A DNA stretch of 64,000 bases from Acinetobacter brisouioides (GTDB lineage Bacteria > Pseudomonadota > Gammaproteobacteria > Pseudomonadales > Moraxellaceae), in the NCBI RefSeq assembly GCF_004331075.1, contig NZ_SJNX01000002.1, positions 186,001 to 250,000 on the forward strand, given 5' to 3'. The notes beneath the pieces are model-generated. The model had not been told where the DNA came from, made no database searches, and worked only from the letters and a program-made list of their open reading frames with translations. Below are positions 37,182 to 47,272 of this stretch, piece after piece. The translations under genes were made by a program, and so were the position numbers. Within the stretch, counting starts at the first letter, position 1, and each line of letters begins with the position of its first letter.

Positions 37182-38195
37182 ATGCTGAATTCAAGTTCAA
37201 ATTCTTTTACCTATCGTGTTTTAACGTTTGTAAGTAAACAGCCTTTACATTTTGCACGTGCTTTTGCACGCGTATTGGCATCAATTGCCAATACCGTCAA
37301 AATTGCAAAAACAGCTCAAGTAGCCGACTTGAATATTCGGATTGCATTACCTGAGTTGAATGCGGAAACACGCCAATATATTGTCAAAGAAGCAATTAAA
37401 AATGAAATGACCTCTTACTTTGAGTTCTTCAATGTTTGGGGAGCAAGCAATGCTAAAAATATTGCGCGTATTCATCATATCCAGGGTGAAGAGCACTTTT
37501 ATAATGCATTAGAGCAGAAGAAAGGTATCGTTCTGATTGTTCCTCATTTTGGCACATGGGAAGTGATGAATGCTTGGTTCGCACAGCATACCGCCATGAC
37601 CATTATGTACAAACCAATTAAAAATGAAGTTGCCGATCGGTTTGTGCGTGAAGCTCGTAGTCGTGAAAATGCTCATCTTGTTCCCACCGATGAGTCTGGT
37701 GTTCGGCAAATTTTCAAAGATTTAAAACGTGGTGGTACAACCGTCATTTTGCCAGATCATACACCCAACATCGGTGGAACAATGGTCGATTACTTTGGGA
37801 TTCCTCTTGCATCGAGTAACTTATCAGCAAAATTGATTCAAAAAACCAAAGCACGCGCCTTATTTTTGTATGCCATTCGTAATGACAATGCAGGGTACGA
37901 TATGTTTATCGAACCTGTTGCTGAGCAAATTTACGCTGGATCAGATGAAGAAGGCACACATATCATTCACGAAATGATTGAAAATCTAATTCGTAAATAC
38001 CCGCAGCATTATCATTGGAGTTACAAGCGCTTTAAAGCCAATCCTCAACTCAATAACATTTATAACTTACCTGAAGATGAAGCATTGGCTAAAGTTGATC
38101 TGGTGCGTACAGAACGACAATGCGCTAAGGATGCAGCCACAAACGAGCATTCCGAGCCATTACATAATTTAGAGATCCCTCATCCGTTACCGTAA
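37182..38195 (+). CDS. LpxL/HtrB-family acyltransferase
   Basis: This 337-residue protein belongs to the lipid A late acyltransferases. An N-terminal hydrophobic segment (about 15-40) anchors it to the inner membrane, and the active site is the HxxxxE motif in PHFGTWEVM (about residue 120). Downstream VILPDHTPNIGGTMVDYFG and YHWSYKRFK are typical LpxL/LpxM features. It probably adds a secondary lauroyl- or myristoyl-type chain to lipid A. The 3' end overlaps the convergent comEC by 71 nt. Confidence 0.85.
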   Translation: MLNSSSNSFTYRVLTFVSKQPLHFARAFARVLASIANTVKIAKTAQVADLNIRIALPELNAETRQYIVKEAIKNEMTSYFEFFNVWGASNAKNIARIHHIQGEEHFYNALEQKKGIVLIVPHFGTWEVMNAWFAQHTAMTIMYKPIKNEVADRFVREARSRENAHLVPTDESGVRQIFKDLKRGGTTVILPDHTPNIGGTMVDYFGIPLASSNLSAKLIQKTKARALFLYAIRNDNAGYDMFIEPVAEQIYAGSDEEGTHIIHEMIENLIRKYPQHYHWSYKRFKANPQLNNIYNLPEDEALAKVDLVRTERQCAKDAATNEHSEPLHNLEIPHPLP

Positions 38196-40542
38196 AATAC
38201 AATGAGCCTTGTTCCGCTGTATTAAGCAATGGAATCTGTGCTTGTTGTAAGCGTTGCTGCACTTCCCGACTTGGGTGCCCATAGCGGTTGTGAAAACCTG
38301 CCGAGGCAATCGCAATTTTAGGTTTTAACTGTTGTAAAAACTCAGGCGATGAACTAAAGTGACTACCATGATGCCCAAGCACTAAAACATCAACAGCTAA
38401 ATTTGGGTATTGTTGCAATATAAACTGCTCCGTTTGCATGCCTGCATCTGCCATAATCAGAAAATGAGTCTTTGTCTGCCGATGTTGATAGCTCAGATAA
38501 ATCACACAAGACAATTCATTTTGTTGATATTCAGCATTTACCAAGTCATCTTCTTGTGGCGATAACACTCGCATTTCGATATTTTTACTGACCCAACGCT
38601 GCCCTGCATGACAATAGTCAAAACTCGGTAAATTACCCTGCGGGCGCTGACTACTTAACAGTTGCTTGACGGGCATCTTTTCATTTAAACGAGGAAATGC
38701 ACCGCTATGATCCTGATCAAGATGACTCAAAATCACTTGATCTAAACTTGAGATTCCACGACTGGAAAAATAAGGCAATAGCACCCGATCTGCCAGACTG
38801 AACTTTTGCTCATCATGCGTCCCACCTGTATCAATCAGAATATGCTTGTTTTGATCACGAATATGGACTGCCTGCCCTTGCCCAACATCGAGCACATTAA
38901 ATTCAAATGATGGTGTTTCATGAACAGGAAGAACTACGGGCAAGCAACCCAAAACCACCCAAGCTTTAGGTACAGTACCTTTTGGCAAGAACATCATTAC
39001 AATTGCCAATGTAAGTGCTGCAATCTGCAAGGGTGTAAAGTGTAGCTGCTGTACTTCAACAGGAATTGCGCTTTGTAAAGTTCCCAAACTGATGAGCAAG
39101 ATCGAAATCGCTGCATCAGCCACATGGTACAGTGGTAATGCAAGACTTGGAGAAAGTAACCAAACGCAGGTCGCCAAGATATTTAAAGGTACAATCACCA
39201 CACCAATCAGAGGAATGGCAATGATATTTGCCAGTGGTGCAAGCCAAGAAAGCTGCTGAAAAAACAACATCACTAATGGCAACAATGCAATAAAAATCTT
39301 ACCCTGAGATTCAAACAGTAACCGTAAATAGTAACGACATTGCTGGAAATGACCAAGCAGCACTTGTTGTGGCTGCTGCTGTACGGTCTGATAAACCCGC
39401 AGCAAAATAAAACATGCACCATACGATAGCCAAAAACCTACCGATAACATGCTAAATGGATCAAACAGTAGCATTAATGCTGCACTTACTAACAAAGTCG
39501 TGAAAACAGAAAGCCTTCGCTGACACCACATAGCAAGTACAATCAGGCCACTCATGAGTAAAGTTCGTAATGCAGGAATCTCAAAACCAACAAAACCACA
39601 GTACACCCAAATGCCAATTAAAAAAGGTAGACTCAGCAGCAACTGTTTAGGCATACGTAAATATAATTCGGGGCAAAATCTTGCGATTAAATGATGTAGC
39701 ACTAAACAAAGCAGCATCGCAAAAACCAAGACATGTGGCCCCGAAATGGCCAATAAATGCTGGATTCCCAAGTTCTGAAATTGTTGCTGCGTTATGTCAT
39801 CAAGTAGGCTTTCATCTCCTGTCAACAATGCCAGCAATAACCCACGATGCCGTAGTGGCGATTGCATCAACCAGTTCCGACAATTCAGGCGCTTTTGCTC
39901 AATCCATAATCGTGATGCCTGCAAAAATCCCCGATGTCGCTGAACAAATGAAGTTGAACTTTGTGTTAGGGCTTGTGATTTGTTCAACAGTTCAAATTGT
40001 TTAACCTGAAAACTTGCCATCAGGTTTTGCTGAAGAAACCATTTTTCCTGATCAAATCCACCTTTAATCGCATAGCCGTGTGCAGGTCTTACTTGTCCAG
40101 TCACGCGATAATACTGTCCCAGTTGCAATTCAGGTTGTTTTGCTGGAACCCGAGCAAGCTAGTGCACCATCTGCTGATGTGAGGTATCCCAGACCTGAAG
40201 TATTTGCTGCTTATTATCTTTCTTTAATAAACTCATCCGATCAACATAAACCACCACCTCAGCCTGATGCACCTGTGTTTGTCGTAGACTTAGGCGCTGC
40301 TGAAGTTGATGATCAGCAAATGATATTGCTGCGAAAAAAACACCTATAGCGATGAGTAGATTCACCAAAATTTGACTGTTTTTAAGTTGTACAAAATGCT
40401 GTTTTGCATAGCCAATCAGCAAAGCTATTCCCAGTAGAACGCAACTACACAATACTGACCAACGACTTAAATAATGAGCTTGAGGCAAACCTAAAGTACA
40501 GATTCCAATTACCCATGCCAAAAAAATTAAGTTCCATTTCAT
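38125..40542 (-). pseudogene. comEC: DNA-internalisation protein ComEC/Rec2 with an in-frame stop
   Basis: The intact frame would encode 805 residues. The N-terminal part (start MKWNLIFLAW at 40542) gives several membrane helices and a soluble domain, then an amber TAG occurs at 40159-40161, codon 128. Translation of the following codons in the same frame gives LARVPAKQPEM and continues into the OB-fold, the Competence domain (PALRTLLMSGLIVLAMW), and the C-terminal metallo-beta-lactamase-like domain (LDVGQGQAVHIRDQNKHILI with SHLDQDHSG). A single C-to-T change of CAG would explain it. The channel imports single-stranded DNA in transformation, so the product is probably nonfunctional. Confidence 0.85.
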
Positions 40543-40580
40543 TGTTTCTAATAAACTGTTTTTGTTATCTATAAAATGTA

Positions 40581-40605
40581 TTAAAGCCCACATTGTGGGC
40601 TTTAA
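40581..40605 (-). terminator. Terminator-like hairpin after lolD
   Basis: A perfect 11-bp stem TTAAAGCCCAC/GTGGGCTTTAA (40581-40591, 40595-40605) with a 3-nt loop lies 32 nt beyond the lolD stop on the minus strand. The T-tract is weak. Confidence 0.6.
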
Positions 40606-40636
40606 CAAGAAATTTTAGAGGATGTAACCCAATAAA

Positions 40637-41320
40637 TTATGGGTTTTTCCACAAACCATCCTGCATATGCATAATCTTGTCTGCGGTCTGTGCTAGCTGT
40701 TCATCATGTGTCACAATCAACATTGCCATATTGAACTCCTTTTTCAAATCATTCAGCAATTCAAAAATTGTCATTGCTGTTTGTCTATCCAGATTTCCTG
40801 TCGGCTCATCGGCTAACATTACTTTAGGATTGGTCACCAACGCACGTGCCAATGCAACACGTTGACGTTCCCCTCCAGAAAGTTCACCAGGTTTGTGAGT
40901 TAGGCGATGTGATAATCCAACCCGTTCCAGTAAATACTCAGCTTTTTTCTTGACCTCACTAAATTGACTGCCTTTACGTAACATAAGCGGCATAGCCACG
41001 TTTTCAAGCGCGCTAAATTCAGGTAATAAGTGGTGAAATTGGTAAACAAAACCCAAATGTAAGTTGCGTAACTCACCACGAGTGGTTTCACTCAATGTAT
41101 CAAAACGCTTTCCATCTAAAAACACTTCACCGCTAGATGGTCGGTCTAAACCACCTAAAACATGCAACAAGGTACTTTTACCTGAACCACTCGCTCCGAC
41201 AATCGAAATACACTGTCCTGCCTCAACTTGTAGAGATAAACCTTTAAGCACATCGACATCGGTCTTGCCATCAGTAAAGGTTTTTCTAATTTGCTTAGCT
41301 TCTAAAACCACATTACTCAT
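40637..41320 (-). CDS. lolD: Lipoprotein-releasing ABC transporter ATPase LolD
   Basis: This 227-residue ATPase energises release of outer-membrane lipoproteins from the inner membrane. Walker A is GASGSGKSTLLH, the ABC signature is LSGGERQR and Walker B is VMLADEPTGNLD, all as in LolD/MacB-type ATPases. The start MSNVVLEAKQIRKTF at 41320 is chosen; an upstream frame adds an unlikely N-terminus. The start overlaps the lolC/E stop by 8 nt, showing coupling. Confidence 0.94.
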   Translation of the reverse strand: MSNVVLEAKQIRKTFTDGKTDVDVLKGLSLQVEAGQCISIVGASGSGKSTLLHVLGGLDRPSSGEVFLDGKRFDTLSETTRGELRNLHLGFVYQFHHLLPEFSALENVAMPLMLRKGSQFSEVKKKAEYLLERVGLSHRLTHKPGELSGGERQRVALARALVTNPKVMLADEPTGNLDRQTAMTIFELLNDLKKEFNMAMLIVTHDEQLAQTADKIMHMQDGLWKNP

Positions 41321-42548
41321 AACGCAATGCCTCCGCAGGCTGGATTTTCGCAGCACGCAGCGCTGGATAAATAGTTGCCAAGAAACTTAAAACTAATGAC
41401 ACCACCACGATGACGGCGACATCTTGCCATCTTAAATAAGAAGGTAAATAGTTAATGAAATACGCATCAAACAAATGCCAGCCAAGGCGAGTATTAAGCC
41501 AGTCAATCACGGTACTAATGCTTGATGCCAAAATAACGCCCAACACTGCACCTGAGAATGTGCCAATGACACCAATAATCGTGCCCTGTACCATAAAAAT
41601 ACGGGTAATCGTGGCAGGTGAAGCACCCAGTGTCCGTAAAATGGCAATATCAGATTTTTTGTCAGTCACAACCATGACCAAGGAAGATACAATGTTAAAC
41701 GCAGCAACCAGAACAATCAGAAACAATAGCAGGCTCACCATGGATTTTTCCATCTGAATGGCACTAAACAAATTACCATGCGTATATGTCCAGTCAGAGC
41801 TATAAAAGCCACTTGGCAACTGTTTCACAATATCTTGAGCAACTTGTGGTGCAAGGAAAATATTGTCTAGTTTTATCCGAATACCCTGTGCGCCATCAGG
41901 CAAGCGTAACAAGGTTGATGCATCGTTCAAGGCGATATAACCCATCATTGAGTCAACTTCAGCACCAATACTAAAAATTCCGACAATCTTAAAGCGCTTG
42001 AAACGTGGAACCACACCAGCAGGCGATGGTGTCGCTTCAGGCAAAACCAGAGTCACACTGTCATTTAAACCTAAGCCCAGAGCATCGGTCATCTGTTTGC
42101 CAAGAACAATCCCGAAACTACCTTTTTTCAGGTTATCAATGCTTCCTGCAACCATATGATCTTGAATAATGGAAACATTCTTTTCATACTGTGGTTCAAT
42201 ACCATTGACCATCAGACCTGACACCTGACCTTGCGCAGTCAACATCCCTTGTAACTGGGTAAAAGGAGCTACACCTTTAACATGCTCATGTTGAGCAATT
42301 TTTTTAGCTAAATCTGGCCAATCTGTAATGATTTCCGTTGAAGATACACTGGCTTGAGGTATCATACCTAAAACACGATTTTTTAATTCACGGTCAAAAC
42401 CATTCATCACTGACAATACGGTAATCAGTACAGCGACTCCAAGCGTCAGACCGATCATGGAAACCAGTGCAATAAAAGAAATAAAATGATTACTGCGACG
42501 TGCGCGAGTATATCTCAGACCAATGTACAGCGAGATTGGTTTAAACAT
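41313..42548 (-). CDS. lolC: Lipoprotein-releasing ABC transporter permease LolC/LolE
   Basis: This 411-residue permease has one N-terminal membrane helix (about 22-50, HFISFIALVSMIGLTLGVAV), a large periplasmic domain (about 50-265) and three C-terminal helices. ILRTLGASPATITRIFMVQG and the C-terminal YPALRAAKIQPAEALRYE are LolC/E signatures. Only one permease gene is present next to lolD, as in species where a single LolF-type permease dimer replaces separate LolC and LolE, so the C/E label is provisional. Confidence 0.9.
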   Translation of the reverse strand: MFKPISLYIGLRYTRARRSNHFISFIALVSMIGLTLGVAVLITVLSVMNGFDRELKNRVLGMIPQASVSSTEIITDWPDLAKKIAQHEHVKGVAPFTQLQGMLTAQGQVSGLMVNGIEPQYEKNVSIIQDHMVAGSIDNLKKGSFGIVLGKQMTDALGLGLNDSVTLVLPEATPSPAGVVPRFKRFKIVGIFSIGAEVDSMMGYIALNDASTLLRLPDGAQGIRIKLDNIFLAPQVAQDIVKQLPSGFYSSDWTYTHGNLFSAIQMEKSMVSLLLFLIVLVAAFNIVSSLVMVVTDKKSDIAILRTLGASPATITRIFMVQGTIIGVIGTFSGAVLGVILASSISTVIDWLNTRLGWHLFDAYFINYLPSYLRWQDVAVIVVVSLVLSFLATIYPALRAAKIQPAEALRYE

Positions 42549-42571
42549 ACGACCTAAATCCGAGGTATTTT

Positions 42572-43144
42572 ATGGGAAAATTACAGCATCAATACGAACA
42601 AATTGAAAGGCGGGTCATGTCTCGTATGGACGCTGCCTTAAGATTTAACTATCAAGTCATTTCAGAAGAAATGGCTCTAAAAGACCCCTATGACCCTCAC
42701 TTTGTTTTGCCACGCTATTTTCTACTACTTACTGAACTAGATCAATTTGATCAGGTTCTTCACAACGAATTAAAACAATTAAATGAAAAAGATCAACAAA
42801 TTGCCAAAATCTTATCCTTATTCAACCAAAAATTAAACCTTATAACAGGCACAATGTATGATTCTATTGTACAAAGCATGTTACCAGCACCTGAACAGAT
42901 TAACTTATCCGAAGCTGGATTGAGTTTTCTAACAGAACACACCATTGCTAAAGATAGCTATATTCATGTCACTTTAAGCCATCCAGATAACTTTTTTCAT
43001 ATTGCCGCGATTGTGCAGGTTGTCTACGAAAAATATGATGCAAAAAATAGTTATCGTATTGGTTGTTACTTTATTTCTTTGCACCCACATGACCGTGAAA
43101 AAATTTCAGAATGCCTTGAAAATCAGGCTGTAAACACACCATAA
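42572..43144 (+). CDS. PilZ-domain-like protein
   Basis: This 190-residue soluble protein begins with an amphipathic helical region (about 1-100; MGKLQHQYEQIERRVMSRMD and ELKQLNEKDQQIAKILSLF), followed by a C-terminal beta-rich part with INLSEAGLSF, the hydrophobic/NxSxxGxxF-like motif of PilZ domains, and RIGCYFISLHPHDR. The RxxxR side of the c-di-GMP site is not clear here, so ligand binding is uncertain. It diverges from lolC by 23 nt. The call is tentative. Confidence 0.6.
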   Translation: MGKLQHQYEQIERRVMSRMDAALRFNYQVISEEMALKDPYDPHFVLPRYFLLLTELDQFDQVLHNELKQLNEKDQQIAKILSLFNQKLNLITGTMYDSIVQSMLPAPEQINLSEAGLSFLTEHTIAKDSYIHVTLSHPDNFFHIAAIVQVVYEKYDAKNSYRIGCYFISLHPHDREKISECLENQAVNTP

Positions 43145-43146
43145 GC

Positions 43147-44055
43147 TTACATTTTTCGGAAACGCTTTTGCCATTTTTGCTGAAGTTGTAGATCGCGAAA
43201 AAAATAGATCAGCAGCCCAATAACCAGCACACAAGCACCCAAAATCACTTGTGTTCCCAAAGCTTCATGATTAAATACTGCACCAATCAACAATGCCAAT
43301 AGAGGCGTCATGACATTGGTTAAAGACAACGTTGTGGGTTGAATATTCTGTACCAATTTAAAATAACAGAACATCGCCAGTAATGATGCCACCACGACCG
43401 TATAAGCAAGTGCCAGCAACGATTTCAGATTTGGCATATGCGTTGGGAAATGCGACCAGATAAAAGGTAGCATCAACACAGCCACCAAACTTGATATTAA
43501 AATTGAACCAGTCGCCTGTGCCATCGGGTTAAGTGGCGCTCGAATCTTCTTCACCCAAAAAATTGACAATGCATAGTTAAAAACACTCATGAGCATCAGG
43601 ATAATCCCGAATGGCTGTATATGCTGTTCACCTGCAAAGCAAATCATGCCCAAACCAGACAATGCGACAAGCATGCCACACCACTGTGCAAAATGCAGAT
43701 ATTGCTTAAACCATGCCCAACCCATCAACCCAGCCATAATCGGTGTTAAGCCAAACATTAATGCAATAACTCCCGAACTCAAATACTGAGTGGCAACATA
43801 GGTAAAAATTTGTGAACCGATAAAACTAAATGAACCTGCAATATAGCTATGCACCGATTGCCAATTAAAGGGCAATCGTATTTTAAAAATCCAAAGCAAA
43901 CTACAAGCAATCGGTAACGCCAAAAAGAAACGAAATGCCAATGCCCAAAACAGGTTGAGGTCTTTCACACTCCAGACAATCGCTAATGGCGTTGTTGCCC
44001 AGATCAAGATTAAAAGCACATAGATAAATGCCAATTGCGATTGTAGTTTTGGCAT
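43147..44055 (-). CDS. DMT-superfamily EamA transporter
   Basis: This 302-residue protein has ten hydrophobic segments arranged as two EamA halves (about 10-140 and 155-290), matching metabolite exporters of the drug/metabolite transporter superfamily. NLFWALAFRFFLALPIA and the second-half YTVVVASLLAMFCYFKLVQ are typical. The substrate is unknown. It lies 3 nt from the start of the preceding YaiI-family gene on the same strand, so they are probably co-transcribed. Confidence 0.85.
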   Translation of the reverse strand: MPKLQSQLAFIYVLLILIWATTPLAIVWSVKDLNLFWALAFRFFLALPIACSLLWIFKIRLPFNWQSVHSYIAGSFSFIGSQIFTYVATQYLSSGVIALMFGLTPIMAGLMGWAWFKQYLHFAQWCGMLVALSGLGMICFAGEQHIQPFGIILMLMSVFNYALSIFWVKKIRAPLNPMAQATGSILISSLVAVLMLPFIWSHFPTHMPNLKSLLALAYTVVVASLLAMFCYFKLVQNIQPTTLSLTNVMTPLLALLIGAVFNHEALGTQVILGACVLVIGLLIYFFRDLQLQQKWQKRFRKM

Positions 44056-44058
44056 TTT

Positions 44059-44532
44059 TCAACTCATCTTGGTCACGCGAATCTGACGCTGAATGGTCTG
44101 ATCTAACGCACTAGAAAATTCTCGTTTATCACGTTCATTCAGTGGTTTTGGGCCGCCTGTTTGCACACCTGCACCTCTCAAAGTATCCATATAATCGCGT
44201 AAATGTAGGCGCGCTTTAATATTGGCTGTGGTAAAAACCTCGCCACGTGGATGAATCGCAACGCCACCTTTTTCAATGACCTGAGCTGCTAGTGGAATAT
44301 CTTGAGTAATCACAACATCATGCGCAGCCATTTGCTTAACGATTTCCTGATCGGCTTGATCGGCACCACTCAACACCTGTAAGGATTTAATACGTACCGA
44401 TGGGCTGATTCCCAAAGGTTGGTTCGCAACAAAAATCACTTCCAGCAAATAGCGATCCGAAGCTCTAAAAATAATTTCACGCAAAATTTTAGGCAATGCA
44501 TCTGCATCAACCCAAAGTTTAAAATTAGCCAC
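44059..44532 (-). CDS. YaiI/YqxD-family (DUF188) protein
   Basis: This 157-residue protein begins with GTG and has the DUF188 pattern: [18 protein letters not shown] with two conserved Asp residues, [15 protein letters not shown], and [18 protein letters not shown] near the C-terminus. The fold is PIN-like, suggesting a nuclease-type metal site, but the activity is unknown. It is immediately upstream of the DMT transporter gene. Confidence 0.87.
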   Translation of the reverse strand: MANFKLWVDADALPKILREIIFRASDRYLLEVIFVANQPLGISPSVRIKSLQVLSGADQADQEIVKQMAAHDVVITQDIPLAAQVIEKGGVAIHPRGEVFTTANIKARLHLRDYMDTLRGAGVQTGGPKPLNERDKREFSSALDQTIQRQIRVTKMS

Positions 44533-44737
44533 AATAATTCACAATCTATTCAGTTCTACGATAGTTTAACAAATTACGCATGACGCTGCTGTGATGTGTT
44601 GACCTTTCGGTCTATTCCCTATTTTTTGTGCAAATATACACATAAATTTTATGCAATGAATAAAAATTCATGGCGATGACTTGAAAAATAATGAGTTACC
44701 CTCGATAAATAGAAACAGACCCACTGCAATTGTGCTT

Positions 44738-45676
44738 ATGAATATGCAAAATAACCGACCAGATACAATTACTGTCGATGACCAAAACTTTGGAAGCCAT
44801 ATTGAGCATTGGAGTTTGCTCACAGATGACCCTGCTCAAACCGTTCCTCGGTGGTTAGGTCAAGCACTTGATGCACCTGTCATGCCAATGGGTTTATGTG
44901 CCAGTGAAGAAGATATGGATGCCAATACATGGCTGATTCAAGGGCCAAATCATGCGACAATTCAATTTTCTCAAGTGGTTGCCGTTGAAAATAACAAACC
45001 TAAATGTGTCAAAACTGCTTTCCCGATTTTTGAAAGTCCTTATAAAACCACGGCAAAAATTGAACGTATTATTTGCTGTAAATCTAACACACAGGCAGTA
45101 TTACGTTTAAATATTGGGCAAAATGCAACCGTATATGCATTTGACAATCTTTATAGCGTCAACCATGGGCACTACGCAAAAGATCAAAACTATTGTGTTC
45201 AATTAAATGCATGGGCATACGAACTTGAACAAGTCAATGAACACGAACAAATTATTGTTGATGATCCTGCATCAATTAAGCATCATCGTGCCTTAAATGA
45301 TATCTTGGCAGCGCATAATGGTATTGCTCCAAGCAATTTGCAGGAACTGATCGATGCATGGCAACCCAAAACTGAGGATGACCACGCGCCTGTCACCGTA
45401 GACTTTTCACAAATGGTGGCTTACCTATATGGTGAAACAGCTGGACAAGAAGATGAAGCATGGTTTCAAGGCAAGATTGTAGGTAAAACACATGCAAGTT
45501 GCATGGATGAAAACTATGTCCTGTATGATATCACTTTATTGCTTGAAGACAATGAAGAAGCCACATTAATTCGTATAGCAAGCCGTAATCCTGAATATAT
45601 GAATTTTGAAATCGGGCAATATATTCGCGGTAATATATGGATTCAGGCGAATATTTATGCTAAAACTAAAAAATAA
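44738..45676 (+). CDS. Hypothetical protein with OB-like C-terminus
   Basis: A 312-residue soluble protein, if started at the ATG at 44738; a TTG at 44681 would add 19 residues and neither has a good ribosome site. No signal peptide or membrane helix is seen. The first 180 residues are beta-rich with VDDQNFGSHIEHWSLLT and ATYAFDNLYSVNHGHYAK-like segments, a linker with charged residues follows, and the end (MVAYLYGETAGQEDEAWFQG to IWIQANIY) looks like a five-strand OB-type barrel. I do not recognise the family. Confidence 0.6.
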   Translation: MNMQNNRPDTITVDDQNFGSHIEHWSLLTDDPAQTVPRWLGQALDAPVMPMGLCASEEDMDANTWLIQGPNHATIQFSQVVAVENNKPKCVKTAFPIFESPYKTTAKIERIICCKSNTQAVLRLNIGQNATVYAFDNLYSVNHGHYAKDQNYCVQLNAWAYELEQVNEHEQIIVDDPASIKHHRALNDILAAHNGIAPSNLQELIDAWQPKTEDDHAPVTVDFSQMVAYLYGETAGQEDEAWFQGKIVGKTHASCMDENYVLYDITLLLEDNEEATLIRIASRNPEYMNFEIGQYIRGNIWIQANIYAKTKK

Positions 45677-45719
45677 TACACTATAGGGTATGGTCTAAAG
45701 TATTTTAGGCTACAGTCTT

Positions 45720-45857
45720 ATGAAAATTACACAACAACAGACCTCAAATATGTTGCAACAACACAGCCAAGCCAGATTAAAAATAGATTTTGGTGCCATG
45801 TGTTTTTTTGTACTTGGTATGTTCTTGCTTGGTTTTTTTCTACACCAAATTACTTAA
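45720..45857 (+). CDS. Small single-pass membrane protein, 45 residues
   Basis: A 45-codon frame starts at ATG 45720, with AGG about 10 nt upstream, and ends just before a strong terminator. It reads MKITQQQTSNMLQQHSQARL and then a hydrophobic helix MCFFVLGMFLLGFFLHQI. The N-terminal part is Gln-rich and hydrophilic. Position, terminator and the good transmembrane helix make it credible, but no function can be given. Confidence 0.5.
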   Translation: MKITQQQTSNMLQQHSQARLKIDFGAMCFFVLGMFLLGFFLHQIT

Positions 45858-45860
45858 ATA

Positions 45861-45892
45861 AAAAAACCTCATCATATTGATGAGGTTTTTTT
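45861..45892. terminator. Bidirectional terminator before serC
   Basis: A 14-bp stem A6-CCTCATCA/TGATGAGG-T6 with a 3-nt loop (45861-45891) separates the small membrane protein from the convergent serC. Confidence 0.92.
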
Positions 45893-45906
45893 ATTTACAG
45901 TTCAAC

Positions 45907-46986
45907 TTAACCGTGACGTTTTGCAAAGTCATCCATAAAGTTTACCAATGCTTGTACACCTTCAAATGGAACAGCATTATAAATACTGGCACGCATACCA
46001 CCGACTGAACGGTGACCTGCCAAGTTTAACAAATGGTTAGCTTCAGCTTCTTGCAAGAACAATTTATCTAAATTGCTATCTGCCAAAGTAAATGGCACAT
46101 TCATCAATGAACGGTTCGCTTTCACAATTGGGTTATTATAAAAATCGCTAGAATCAATGTAACCGTATAGCAACTCAGCTTTTTTCAAGTTAATTTGATG
46201 CATAGCATCTACACCGCCATGCTCAAGCAACCACTCAAACACTAAACCAGACAAATACCATGCATAAGTTGCAGGTGTATTCACCATAGACTCATTTTTT
46301 GCTTGAGCAGAATATTTTAATAAACTTGGAATTTCAGGTTTAGCTTGATCCAGCAAGTCATCACGTACAATCACGAGAGTTAGACCAGCAGGGCCAATAT
46401 TTTTCTGTGCGCCCGCATAGATCAAACCAAATTTGCTGACATCAATCGGCGCAGACAAAATACTTGAAGACAAGTCAGCAACAAGTGGTGCTTGTGTTTC
46501 AGGAATATGATTGAACTGCAAACCGCCAATTGTTTCATTTTCACAATAGTGCACGTAAGCAGCATTGTCAGAAAACTGCCAAGTTGCAGGATCAGTAATC
46601 GCAGTTTTCCCATCAATTTGTGTGCCCGCTTCAATCACATGCACATTGCCATAACGCTGAGCTTCTTTAATGGCTTTTTCAGACCAGATGCCTGTGTGAA
46701 TATAATCTGCTTGGCTATTTTTACCCAATAAATTCAGTGGAATTGCAGAAAACTGTAATGTTGCCCCACCTTGTAAAAATAGTACTTTGTAATTTTCAGG
46801 AATGTTCATGAGCTGACGCAAATCAGCTTCTGCTTTCTCCGCAACTGCCACATAATCTTTACTACGATGGCTCATTTCCATGATGGAAACGCCCTTACCA
46901 TGCCAATCTAGGAGTTCGCTTTGAGCTTTTTCTAAAACGGCTGTTGGTAATGCTGCAGGACCAGCACAGAAATTGTACGCGCGCAT
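45907..46986 (-). CDS. serC: Phosphoserine aminotransferase
   Basis: This 359-residue PLP enzyme converts 3-phosphohydroxypyruvate and glutamate to 3-phosphoserine in serine synthesis; it also acts in pyridoxal synthesis. The start [20 protein letters not shown] (AGPA is diagnostic), the PLP-binding Lys in [10 protein letters not shown], and GVDAMHQIN and [11 protein letters not shown] near the end fit the family. The start at 46986 is favoured by AAGGAAG about 6 nt upstream. It is monocistronic. Confidence 0.95.
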   Translation of the reverse strand: MRAYNFCAGPAALPTAVLEKAQSELLDWHGKGVSIMEMSHRSKDYVAVAEKAEADLRQLMNIPENYKVLFLQGGATLQFSAIPLNLLGKNSQADYIHTGIWSEKAIKEAQRYGNVHVIEAGTQIDGKTAITDPATWQFSDNAAYVHYCENETIGGLQFNHIPETQAPLVADLSSSILSAPIDVSKFGLIYAGAQKNIGPAGLTLVIVRDDLLDQAKPEIPSLLKYSAQAKNESMVNTPATYAWYLSGLVFEWLLEHGGVDAMHQINLKKAELLYGYIDSSDFYNNPIVKANRSLMNVPFTLADSNLDKLFLQEAEANHLLNLAGHRSVGGMRASIYNAVPFEGVQALVNFMDDFAKRHG

Positions 46987-47157
46987 GATTTCTTCCTTCA
47001 TGAAGTAAATACAATAAAATGTGATGGCATTTAACCACAGAATGCCAAATGATGCAGTAATTTCCTGAGTTAATGTTTCTATTTAGAGCAAACATCTACT
47101 GTAATTTTTTAATGCTGAGAGACGTGAATATATGCAAGATTTAACTTATTTTTATGC

Positions 47158-47190
47158 ATAAAAAAAGCCATACTCAAATGTATGGCTTTT
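47158..47190 (-). terminator. Terminator after tRNA-Asn
   Basis: An 11-bp stem AAAAGCCATAC/GTATGGCTTTT (47163-47173, 47180-47190) with a 6-nt loop leads into a T-run on the minus strand, just 3' of the tRNA. Confidence 0.88.
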
Positions 47191-47196
47191 GAATCT

Positions 47197-47272
47197 TGGC
47201 TCTCCCACCTGGGCTCGAACCAGGGACCTGCGGATTAACAGTCCGTCGCTCTACCGACTGAGCTATGGGAGA
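47197..47272 (-). tRNA. tRNA-Asn (anticodon GTT)
   Basis: The minus strand carries a 76-nt cloverleaf including an encoded CCA. The acceptor stem is TCTCCCA/TGGGAGA, the D arm contains AGCTCAGTCGGTAGAGC, the anticodon loop is CTGTTAA with anticodon GTT, and the T arm contains GGTTCGAGCC. The discriminator base is G. This matches bacterial tRNA-Asn. Confidence 0.96.
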
